Origin: Lasioglossum baleicum
Taxonomy: Eukaryota; Arthropoda; Insecta; Hymenoptera; Halictidae
Direction of reading: 5' to 3'
Assembly (NCBI RefSeq): GCF_051020765.1
Contig: NC_134946.1
Coordinates: 6,623,239 to 6,687,238 of the forward strand
Length of the DNA stretch: 64,000 bases
This document shows positions 43,852-53,159 of the stretch, in pieces; within the stretch, counting starts at the first letter, position 1; each line of letters starts with the position of its first letter. Under the pieces are notes generated by a model. It did no database searches, was not told where the DNA came from, and saw only the letters and a program-made list of their open reading frames with translations. Made by a program: the position numbers and the translations under genes.

Positions 43852-44171
43852 GAAAGGGAAAGACCCCAAGTGTCCGACTTCGATTTTGATAATTATTTGT
43901 GAGACGATGGTATACGGCTCTCTAATGATGTCTGCAAAATATTAGGTGTAGTTACTCAATAGTTTTAAAGATATAAACGATTAAACTTTTCATACCTTTC
44001 GAAGTTCCAATTAGCCGTGTAAGCAGCTTGCGTGAAAGTTCAATTGTTCATATCTTTAAAACTATTGAGTAACTACACCTAATATTTTGCAGACATCATT
44101 AGGGGTCCATATACAATCGTCTCACGAAAGATTATCAACATCGAAGTCGGACACTTGGGGTCCTCCCCTTG
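43852..44171. mobile_element. Inverted-repeat element at the centre of a TTAA-MITE
   Basis: The arms of about 145 bp are nearly perfect complements. Left: gaccccaagtgtccgacttc, aatgatgtctgcaaaatatt and aggtgtagttactcaatagt. The complements follow in reverse order ending cacttggggtc (44162). The centre is 44008-44045. The extreme ends (gaaagggaaa / ccccttgc) match imperfectly. No TA or TTAA flank is evident, so the superfamily is unknown. Confidence 0.75.
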
Positions 44172-44192
44172 CGAGTCACCACTGAATTGCCA

Positions 44193-45607
44193 AAGATTAA
44201 CACGTCGATCCGTCCGGAGACAACGCGCGAAGTATCGGCTTATATTCGAAGCAGATGGTGATTCGAGTCGACCGATAATAGATAAACCGTGAAAATCCAC
44301 GATCGCCTGTAAATCAACAGTTCCTCACCGCGGGAAGAGGATTACTGGGGAATATCTGAGAACCGGACCGCCATCTGCAATTCGAGCAATCCCCGTTGAT
44401 ACAATCGAGCTTGGTCGAACACGAAAAACCGGTCATTGATCAGGTCGAAATAATTGAGCATCGGTTGACGTTATCGGGCAGCCAGCGGAATAGAGAGGAT
44501 CGAATGGAGGATGGTTACATGGAGGGAAGCCGATTAATGCAAATGTCTAACCTATTGTGGTGTATGGCATAGGCCGAACTAACCGGGGAGAATGATCGGC
44601 GCAATGGGGTGAGGGTTTAAGCGAGAGGACTAGACGAGAGAAAGACAGGGGACAGGGACAAGACAGAGAGAGGACTGCGGATAGACCCCCGTGCCAGGGA
44701 CAGAGAGTCGATGGTGGGGACGGTCAGGGGTGGTTCGAGAGGTCTATTCTGAATTACCCTGGACCAAACTGGACCTGCTCCACGACGGCTCGACCGCAAC
44801 GCTTCAATTTAGAATGCTAATCAGCCAACCCGCCCTCCAATCCCCGCCCCCGTCTCCGCCCCCGTTCCCGTCTCTCCGGTACCGACAGTTTAATGTCTAT
44901 ACGTGTATCCATCCCTTAATCTGCCTGGCTGGTTTTCGAAGTCGGGGACGAACTACCTTTAATCGAAAGCCAGCAGCAGTATGTCAATGTCTGCCGTTCA
45001 AGACCGGTCTCATCGTCGAGAGATTCCGCACAGCGATGTTCTTCCGGGCTACATGGAGGTTAGAGGATGAGGTTCACGAGAGATGTTGGCATGGGGGAGG
45101 AGGCTAGGGGGTAGGGGATCAGGGAACTGAACAGGGGAACGGAGAAACGGAGACCCAGAGAAATCCTTGCATCGTCGAGGAGGCACCGTGCGCAAGTTTC
45201 CTTTGATCCTCTGACAGAAGGACGAGTACCGTCGAGCAGCGTCTCGAGGATCATTCGGCAACGGCCGAGTTCCTCCGCGCCGATCCTCCGGAGCACGAAA
45301 AGATGTTTGGGAATGACAGCAATGTACTTCCTCTCTTCGAAAATATGCTTTCTCCTGCAGATCCTTGCATAAACGCTTGTTCCCGGATCATAAATTGGAT
45401 CGTTGGACAAGCAGGATGGAACCGATCGAAATAAATCTCATTTTAATCCTCGGCATGCCAATATCTCGAAGGTTACTTGCTGGCTGTGAATTTCCATCTC
45501 GATAGAGGGGACACCTTGTGCATGAATTAGACGAAGACGCGTAATCTGATCCGTAGAACAATTTATAGAATAATGACCGGGGGGGGGGAGTGTGTATTTG
45601 CAGTTAG
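44193..45607. other. No gene seen; CpG-rich 44560-45420
   Basis: GC-rich with agagag tracts (44630-44705) and multiple overlapping ORFs on both strands, none with motifs. A G-run lies at 45580-45589 just before the LINE poly(A). Possible promoter island only. Confidence 0.3.
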
Positions 45608-46115
45608 GGAATATTTTTTTTTGTTGTACAGTTGTAACCTCCAATAAGAGGTTATTCTGCAGTCTGTATTACATACATAATATTACAATAATAACCTTAT
45701 GTTAATGTGTAGTTAATGTAATAAGTACATATCAGTTGGCAGCACTTAATTTGTGATGGACGTGATAGTGGCGTTATACACATAATCCACAATTTTTCAG
45801 GAAGGAACATAAGATCTTATATATGTACATATAAAGTTTGTAGGTCTGTGGAGTAGAACATTGCATGACATAGGAAGAACAAAACCCCGTAATCTTAGGT
45901 TATATATAAATTTCAGTCTGTGAGTATCATGTATAGGACATTGCCATAAGACATGATCAATATCCTGTATCTCATGTCCACACGAACAGCCAGGGTCATT
46001 TACCACATTGAATTTAGCTAGAGAGAAGTCGAGACTGTAATGGCCAGATCTAATTCTGTTAATGGTCACAATGGTTTCTTGAGATAGATCTTTCCTCGTG
46101 TACCAGGGTTTTCAC
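45608..46115 (-). pseudogene. LINE 3' part: zinc-knuckle C-terminus, 3' UTR, poly(A)
   Basis: Reading leftward, a frame opens with KPWYTRKDLSQ near 46114 and continues INRIRSGHYSLDFSLAKF to CSCGHEIQDIDHVLWQCP and a stop at 45797. The C-x-C-x8-H-x4-C pattern (CSCG...DHVLWQC) is the cysteine/histidine region that follows RNase H in non-LTR retrotransposons of the I/Jockey-related groups. After the stop comes about 170 bp of 3' UTR ending in a poly(A) run (T9 at about 45609-45617 on the + strand). It adjoins the same element's RNase H in the opposite orientation. Confidence 0.8.
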
Positions 46116-46120
46116 ATTTT

Positions 46121-46510
46121 GAACAAACTTCCTCATCTTCACCGACTCTTAAAGTGTAATTAAATCGCTGCAGAAGTCAACTTTCAGTTGTGACATCAAT
46201 AACCAAATTATTAAAATTAAAACTAAATACTTTAAGTTCATATTAAATAATAAACGCCAAAATTTTATTAAGCTTATCTGGATACCAACAAATGTGGGAA
46301 TTACGGGTAACGAGAAACTAGATTCACTTGCACAAGAAGCGGCCATGGAAAGTCCTATCGTCAGATGTCAAAAGGATTCAATTGCTGATCTAATCAGAAA
46401 TCTGAAAATTCAAGCAAGTATGTCCACTAACGTCCTAATCAAAGGGCAAGCTCTAGTTAAAGGTTCGAACTACTGTAGATTTTATCACAAGGACAAAGGT
46501 AAGGCTTGCA
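46121..46510 (+). pseudogene. LINE RNase H part, inverted relative to its 3' part
   Basis: The frame starts FLIFTDS (an RNase H active-site block), with a stop soon after, and continues through IPTNVGITGNEKLDSLAQEA, ending GSNYCRFYHKDK near 46500. In intact elements this end leads straight into KPWYT, which here begins the minus-strand fragment at 46114. The two pieces therefore divide one element at one point, with the 5' piece flipped. A related fragment is at 23806-24010. Confidence 0.8.
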
Positions 46511-46559
46511 CTTTCCAGAGATTTTTTAGTTTTCGTTAATAGATGTCGTTCCAATCATT

Positions 46560-46824
46560 ATATAATTTAAACGCTTCGTTAGGAGGGGTGAATTTCATAG
46601 CTAAGTAGCAAGGCAAGTACTGTTTTCCTCTTCGTATTATTCCCTTCTTATCTAAAGCTGATAGAGAAGGCCTGAAAATAATTTATAATTTTCTCAAACA
46701 ACGCTCCGTAAGGATATAAAAACAATGTAACACCTATGTAATGTAAGCTGCATGTAACAATACTGTACTTGCTAAATGAACCTATCGGTTTAAAGCAATA
46801 ATAAATAAATAAATAAATAAAAGA
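46560..46824 (+). repeat. Probable LINE 3' tail with (TAAA)n
   Basis: Sequence ending cctatcggtttaaagcaata then an (aataaataaataaataaata) tract at 46797-46821 has the look of a LINE 3' UTR with a short-repeat tail. It is on the plus strand, opposite to the poly(A)-ended fragment at 45608, so it probably belongs to a different insertion. ORF 46648-46932 (-) is not supported. Confidence 0.35.
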
Positions 46825-47534
46825 GTGTTTCAAGAATTCACAACATTTGATCCGATACCAAAAATAAGTATTTTTTCGCGTGGAATATTTTATTTCTATT
46901 AATTCATATAGTTTTCTTTCGATAGAAGACATAAGATAGCTCGGGACATGTTACGACGTATTGCGGATGAGGGTACCTATTCGTCTTGATGTTACTCTTA
47001 AGTGGGCTCATAAAATGGTCGTTCATAAAATAAAATTTATTACTGGAACAGACTAGGTTGTCTCATTTTGTTTAAGTCTTAACACGAGAATCTGAAACCT
47101 ATAAAAAGTAATCATTACCAAAGTTTGCATCACCGAAGCTTAAAACTTTCTAAACCAGTAACATCGTTTGCTCGCAGGGATCTTAAAATACCTCTAGTGA
47201 CCACTTAATATCCCTAGGGAACTCGGAAGACTCCGAAATCCACTGACTCCGAAAGACCTTTTAGGAGGCCCCAGTGACTTTCATTGTCCCTAGAAACCCT
47301 CGAAGTGTCTACGCTGCAGTGTCCCTTGTAGACACTGTGAACCTGCAACAAACCTCAGAGCTCGAGGAGTACTGACGATTTTTGACTTCGTAGCTTCATT
47401 TATCTCTCAACTCAATTGCACACAATTGCAACAATGATCGATCGATTGCCTAGTATCCTTCATATAATGAATTGATATACATGCATTGTAGAAACTTTAA
47501 TTTTATAGTGATTGGTGTTACTAGTTTTTTTATA
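46825..47534. other. No gene; cryptic short-word repetition at 47190-47350
   Basis: Words such as gactccgaaa, cctctagtgac, ccctaggga and tgtctacgctgcagtg recur in a patch similar in texture to 8040-8580. No coding signal was found. Confidence 0.3.
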
Positions 47535-47953
47535 GGTGGACGCGTCAAAGATCTATGAAGGCCAACTTTGATTTTTCATATGGAACCATATAGTTTTTAA
47601 GCACCAATCGATGCAGCTCTTTATTCGCTATTCTCTATAAAAAAAAAAGAATTAACCTACGCGTGTCGAAATATGATTATGAATGAATGATTGGTGCATA
47701 AAAAATATACGGTTCCATTTAAAAAATCAAAGTTGACCTCCATAAGTCCTTGACGCGTCCACGCAGCGTCTTTGTTCTCTATAAAAAATGTAAAGCTATG
47801 TGTGTCGAAAAATTATTAGTTTAGGACTTGTTTTTATTTAAGCAGGTAGCTGCATCGATTGGTGCATAAAAAATATACGGTTCGATTTAAAAAATCAAAG
47901 TAGACCTTCATAAATCCATGACGCGTGCATCTCTGGTGTTCCACCCTGTATAT
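47535..47953. mobile_element. Inverted-repeat element with duplicated right arm
   Basis: The left arm ggacgcgtcaaagatctatg then aaggccaactttgattttt has two diverged complements on the right: 47723-47762 (aaatcaaagttgacctccat, cttgacgcgtcc) and 47888-47931 (aaatcaaagtagaccttcat, catgacgcgtgc). Each is preceded by gattggtgcataaaaaatat acggtt. The right end reads gttccaccctgtata, linking it to the TACAGGGTG group. The left end has lost the TACAGG sequence. Confidence 0.6.
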
Positions 47954-49216
47954 CCTTCTTGTCAAAATCAGAAAAAGAACACTTGGATGATCTCATTATT
48001 AGTGTGCCCCTCGTTGGGCATACAACCCACTTATGTAGCGACAAATAGACTGAAGAAACATAATATGGGAAAAAATGGTTTTCTTCTGGATTATAGCCAA
48101 GCATTGTGTACGAGCCTGTACATATGTTTTAGGTATATGTACGTTTTAAATTTAGTGTTCGTCAATATTGATCGATCAATGTTTGCTGTACGTAAATATT
48201 TGAACTGCACCGGTGGCAGGATTGAGAGACACTTTAACCTATAACACAAACATGTTTTTCACCGTGACGAAATAATAAACAATTTTTGTTCAAAATATTA
48301 TTGACGTATTTATGTGTATATATACATGTCGTTATACACCGTCGCAGAAAACAGTACACACGTAGATACACGTGTGTTAGAACGATGGAAACCAAACTCA
48401 ATGTTTGATTCCCCTTTCACAATGTAATTTGAGCTGTTTAACGTGCGGCTTGTTCGTCCATAGCAAAAACCGAAACAACTGAACCGAAATGATCCCGCAT
48501 TCGTGGTACGAGAATGAATGCGTTAACGAATCTTTGTCGAACCGCTGTCTCTATACCTCTGTCCTCAACTTCAATATATTCCGATCGTGTCAATTTATTC
48601 TTACGGAGAACAAATTCCTCGAATTACTCACGAAAGTCGACTTGTTTGCATACGGCGTGGTGAGGGAGAAATATTAACCACGAATTCGTATTAGGGTAAT
48701 TGAAACGTAATGCTGGATAGTTCACGGTGAAAATTCGAGAACTCTTCCGAGAAGGCTGCCTCGGGAGTCGCGAATCTGCCGCAGAAGGTAAACGTAAAAG
48801 CCGAGTATAGAAATCCCTACGATTAATTCTGTCTCCTTAATGGGAAAATCGTTTCTTCCTTTTCCGGCTCGTCGCCGTCCGCCTCTATACGCCTCCCTCT
48901 TGTTCGCCAGACGACCAGAGCAGCAATCTCCATACTTTAAGTGTCCCTGTTTGAAGACCGGCGAGCGGAAGACGGAATTTCAATTAGACATTTATCTCCG
49001 GAGAAACGGGTCCCGACGCCTTGCGTAACTTCATTCGCGCGCCGAGCACGGAGTGACTGAATCATTTACTATTGATTCACCGACGGAAAACAGTTGCCTG
49101 CACGACAGGCCTGTTGCAACGTATTATACCGACAACCCCAACTAGTCATGGGATCTGAAATACAGTCGAATCTCAAGGAAAAGAACTAAAATCTTCGAAC
49201 TACAGAGGTTTTGACT
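47954..49216. other. No gene seen
   Basis: ORFs 47918-48244 (+), 48489-48677 (+) and 48840-49028 (+) are open but short, start in or next to repeat DNA, or lack motifs. No RNA gene was recognised. Confidence 0.3.
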
Positions 49217-49474
49217 TAAGGTGGAGTGGGGTAAGTCCGCCCTAGTTTTTGCAAAGTTGGACTTTAAACTGATGTATTTTCAGTCTGGTACGTAAAAACT
49301 TAACGCTCCTCTAAGCGAGGAAAACACCTTTTATTCTTGGGCGACATCTATGTAGAATAGTCGATACTAACTTATACTACATTTTAATAAATACAAGTTA
49401 GAGAAATTTCGTTCATATTATAATAAAAATAACCAATTAACGGACTTGCCCCGTAGACGGAGCTTTACCCTACG
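49217..49474 (-). mobile_element. TAAGGTGGAG-family MITE, reverse short copy
   Basis: Begins TAAGGTGGAGTGGGGTAAGT and ends gacttgccccgtagacggag then ctttaccctacg. Parts of both arms match the 1632-2379 element in reverse orientation (ggactttaaactgatgtatt, ttcttgggcga, gttcatattataataaaaat). Confidence 0.75.
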
Positions 49475-49566
49475 ACAATTCGACTTACAGAGAGTTTGTA
49501 CAAAAGTTAATAATTTGCTGATTGTAGAATCCTGAAACCTAAAATCCAGAAAATTATTAGAGTCGA

Positions 49567-49923
49567 TTAGCTACGTGTAAACGCATAGAATAATTTTGAT
49601 GCATGTACAACATACAGCTTCTGCGTGTGTGGGATGAAGAGCAAATAATGCTGTTGCATAAACAATGCAGTGCTTGTTTCTTTCGAACCCGATATTACAA
49701 TAAACACAGCCAGTGAGAGGATGCTGACAATTGTATGTAGAATAATGTTGATTAGATCATAGCCTTGGCCAACCAGACTACCACGAAGCCAGAAATTCCG
49801 TGTTCTCTTAGAAATCCTGCGGCGATTGATTTGCTTGAGAACTTGGAAAACAGAGTACCGAATGCCCATCACTACCCTGTTATGTGTTACATAGTCTGTT
49901 CTTCTTTTCGCCTGGGAGGTCAC
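49567..49923 (-). CDS. Unidentified ORF with one membrane segment
   Basis: A frame open for about 118 codons, beginning at a GTG on the minus strand. The first ATG gives MGIRYSVFQVLKQINRR about 22 codons in. A basic stretch (QINRRRISKRTRNFWLRG) is followed by a hydrophobic span (LINIILHTIVSILSLAVFIV) that looks like a transmembrane helix with positive-inside topology, then a neutral tail to a stop at 49567. An AG at the upstream edge (caattacag) could be a splice acceptor, so this might be an exon of a membrane protein. No family is recognised, and neighbouring exons were not found. Confidence 0.25.
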   Translation of the reverse strand: MTSQAKRRTDYVTHNRVVMGIRYSVFQVLKQINRRRISKRTRNFWLRGSLVGQGYDLINIILHTIVSILSLAVFIVISGSKETSTALFMQQHYLLFIPHTQKLYVVHASKLFYAFTRS

Positions 49924-49929
49924 TGTAAT

Positions 49930-51466
49930 TGGTGAACTTGTTAATTATCCGATAACAATGATTCCGCTTCCGTGATCACTCGAAAGATTTCAGTATTTCC
50001 GGCGAGCAACAGTACCGACAACATCACTAGCTCGACAAGAGTGGAGACACAACAAAGCGAATAATTAATGCAACGAGACGCAGTGTGCACACCCCCTTCT
50101 GCCGGTCTAATTTGCATTTAGTAGACATGTCGCAGCAGCGTATCAACATTTTGATTAACAAAGTCTCCGACCGCGCGGAATGCTCGCGTAAAAGAATACG
50201 GTTAATTAAGAGGCAGGTACCGCGGGATCGTGCCCGCGTTCATTCCGACCGGGATTTTATAAAAACCCACGAACCGGCTATGATTAAAGTCAGGCTGATT
50301 CGATCCGCGCGCCGGATAAAGTCGGAATAACGAAGTAATTTACGATTTTGTTCGAGCGTTTATGCCGTCCGGTATGGGACGCGCCGATTTACTGTGACCG
50401 CGGATAACCGATATACACCGCTGAACAACATAATATGCATAATAAACGCTGGAATTATGGCACGATCTGGAATATTTGTGCGACAGCAATATCGACTTGG
50501 CCGGAAGCTGGCCGCATCGTTGGTTTATACTAATTCTTCAAACAATTGTGCCGGTAATTACGAGAGCAAATCAAAATTCAAAACGAATTGATACTTATAA
50601 CGTCGATTCATGTTATTATATAATTTTGTGTTTTTATCATTTTTCGACTGTACATCCATAAATATTGTACAATGGCTATGAAACTGTGGAATTGATTAAT
50701 GGCTATGAAATTGAAACAGATTAGCCGGAATTTATGTAGACTTTATCGCAATGAAGTAATAAAACTATTCGTAGAATGATAGTTATTAAAAGCTAAAACT
50801 GAGACGAATAACTTGAAAATATGGAACTCAGTTTTTTCGAATAAGTCTACGTTTCCGCGAAAATCGATTTTGAAAATTCGTCAGGTACGCGTTCATCAGT
50901 GTTAGCAAAAAGTAGAACAGGCAGGTCATGAACAGACGCGTCAGCCAATTCCGGTTCAATACGATATTCAAATTCCATTTCCTCGAAAACGAAGTTCCAC
51001 TTGAAAAATTTCATTCTACAGGCTCGACTCATATTTTCACGTAGTTTTCATCACACGTCCGGTTGTAGCGCCAGATTCCAAGTATCTTGTCCATCGAGGG
51101 GATATTAACAAAAATTCGGTTTATACGCGTGTGATAAAATATTAACACAGCTATACTGAACAATTACCTGTCAGAACAAACGGAGGGGAATAAAACTCGT
51201 AAACAGGATGCATGCAGAACAATACGTATATATTGTACACAACACAGTAATTATTCGAGATAGCTAGTTAATTGAGCCAGCTGGAATGAAATATTGCATC
51301 GCGGCTGAAATTCGGGAAAACGAAACCGATGGTGTTCAAAACATTGTTACTTTATAATGCCACGATGAACATGTTCATAACGATACCATGCATAGGGTGA
51401 GGCAATAATAACTAATATCGGAAATAATTCGTACTCAAGTAGCACAAAGACAGTTTATGTAGTACC
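49930..51466. other. No gene seen
   Basis: CpG-containing DNA at 50080-50400 with overlapping basic ORFs (50085-50330 and others) and AT-rich DNA elsewhere. No repeat family was recognised. Confidence 0.3.
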
Positions 51467-52627
51467 AGCTTTTGCCCGCGGCTTCGCTCGCACAGAAAAC
51501 CGTTTAATGCCCTCGGAAATTGATATTGTTTCTCCATAAAACCTTTTAACCCCCCATTCACCCCCATAGAGTTTTAATTTTATGTCATGCCGCCATCTTA
51601 GATTTCAAAATCCTTTTCACCCCCTTAGGGGATCAATTTTTTAAAATGCCGAAACAGGTGTTTGATTGATTATATCGAAGAGCATTAAGACCAAGTATGA
51701 AGTAAATCCGACCACGAACAAAATATTCCTCATACAAACGTTGCAACCCCAAATTTTCACCCCCTTGGGGGTTCAATTTTTTAAAATGCCGAAACAGGTG
51801 TTTGATTAATTATATCAAAGAGCATTAAGACCAAGTATGAAGTAAATCCGACCACGAACAAAATATTCCTCATACAAACGTTGCAACCCCTTTTCACCCC
51901 CTTAGGGGATCAATTTTACCGAAACAGGTGTTTGATTGATTATATCAAAGAGCATTAAGACCAAGTATGAAGTAAATCCGACCACGAACAAAATATTCCT
52001 CATACAAACGTTGCAACCCCAAATTTTCACCCCCTTAGGGGTTCAATTTTTTAAAATGCCGAAACAGGTGTTTGATTAGTTATATCAAAGAGCATTAAGA
52101 CCAAGTATGAAGTAAATCCGACCACGAACAAAATATTCCTCATACAAACGTTGCAACCCCAAATTTTCACCCCCTCAGGGGTTCAATTTTTTTAAATGCC
52201 GAAACACAGGTGTTTGATTGATTATATCAAAGAGCATTAAGACCAAGTATGAAGTAAATCCGACCACGAACAAAATATTCCTCATACAAACGTTGCAACC
52301 CCTTTTCACCCCCCCAGGGGTTCAATTTTTTAAAATGCCGAAACACAGGTGTTTGATTGATTATATCAAAGAGCATTAAGACCAAGTATGAAGTAAATCC
52401 GACCACGAACAAAATATTCCTCATACAAACGTTGCAACCCCTTTTCACCCCCTTAGGGGATCAATTTTGCCGAAACAGGTGTTTTATTGATTATATCAAA
52501 GAGCATTAAGACCAAGTATGAAGTAACTCCGACCACGAACAAAATATTCCTCATACAAACGTTGCAACCCCAAATTTTCACCCCCTTAGGGGTTCAATTT
52601 TTTAAAATGCCGAAATAGGTGTTTGAT
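51467..52627. repeat. TTGCCCGCGGCTTCGC element with 8-copy tandem array
   Basis: Starts with accagcttttgcccgcggct then tcgctcgca, a widely recurring arthropod repeat end, followed by about 60 bp of leader. Then eight tandem units run to 52627, marked by caggtg ending at 51660, 51800, 51930, 52070, 52212, 52351, 52481 and 52621 (spacings 140, 130, 140, 142, 139, 130, 140). Each unit has ttgattatatcaaagagcat, gaagtaaatccgaccacgaa, cctcatacaaacgttgcaac and a cacccccttaggggttcaat block. Two length classes alternate (with or without ttttaaaatg). Most units are nearly identical. The transposon class is unresolved. ORFs inside, such as 52227-52448 -, are frames through the repeat. Confidence 0.85.
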
Positions 52628-52698
52628 ATCATGATGAGGGATGGGTAAAACGTGACGGGTAAAATTTTCCTTGCGTAACCAGAAATGTTTGCGCGGCG

Positions 52699-53097
52699 TT
52701 AACCTGTCAGAAACACTGGAAATCGCTCAAATTTAAACACATAACCTTTGAACCATTGATCCTCCAGGATCTCGAAACTTGGTTTTGTCACATCTACTCG
52801 TCCAAATGTACCGGGTAACATAGGAAAAAGGCAAACATTTATAGGAGCAATTTCCGTTGCATGGAAACCGTGAAGCCCGTTTGAAAAATGAATTGCGCGT
52901 TGTGCGCAAATGTTTTGACCCGTTGACAAGTCGAGTACAACTACTGAGAGATCAGCTCCGTCGATTAGTGCTACCATCGACGTACCTCTGGTATCGGTGA
53001 CAGCTGGTTCCCGTAAACACTTGTCAATCGAAACAGTATCCGTGGAACCTGGGTAGGCGATTTGAAAACCTAAAGCCAAGAAATATAAAGCTTCCAT
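52699..53097 (-). CDS. Unidentified 132-codon ORF, possibly endogenized
   Basis: An uninterrupted minus-strand ORF from ATG at 53097 to a stop at 52699. The same frame stays open for about 20 codons upstream before a stop near 53158. The product is not biased or repetitive: it opens with a hydrophobic segment (MEALYFLALGFQIAYPG) and is of mixed composition, with several cysteines and a C-terminus rich in aromatic residues (FKGYVFKFERFPVF). It does not overlap another plausible frame, unlike most ORFs here, and lies between the 51467-52627 array and a CpG-rich block. I do not recognise the family. It could be a terminal exon of a host gene, a lineage-specific gene, or a fragment of an endogenized viral structural gene. 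The last is speculation from its isolation and lack of introns. Confidence 0.4.
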   Translation of the reverse strand: MEALYFLALGFQIAYPGSTDTVSIDKCLREPAVTDTRGTSMVALIDGADLSVVVLDLSTGQNICAQRAIHFSNGLHGFHATEIAPINVCLFPMLPGTFGRVDVTKPSFEILEDQWFKGYVFKFERFPVFLTG

Positions 53098-53159
53098 ATC
53101 CTGTTTTGCATGAAGCGAATCCCGTTGTCTATTGGAAAGGTACGCATGACCGAATGGTC

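Larger units (their letters stand above)
43449..44192. mobile_element. TTAA-MITE carrying two nested insertions
   Basis: The left end ttgacgctatgcgctcggag is a decayed TTAACCCTTTGCACTCGGAG. The body continues as in other copies (aattaaacatttcttccga, gtaatacctcatgcattg, ggtactgcaatt, cagtggtgactc). It is interrupted at its first internal TTAA by a piggyBac-like MITE (43474-43659) and at its palindrome centre by an inverted-repeat element (43852-44171), after which gagtcaccactgaattgc resumes. The right arm is then lost. Confidence 0.7.

Noticed and set aside
51530..52627. Regular repeats as a CRISPR array or coding repeat
   Set aside because: No unique spacers; frames through the units are interrupted or differ between units.
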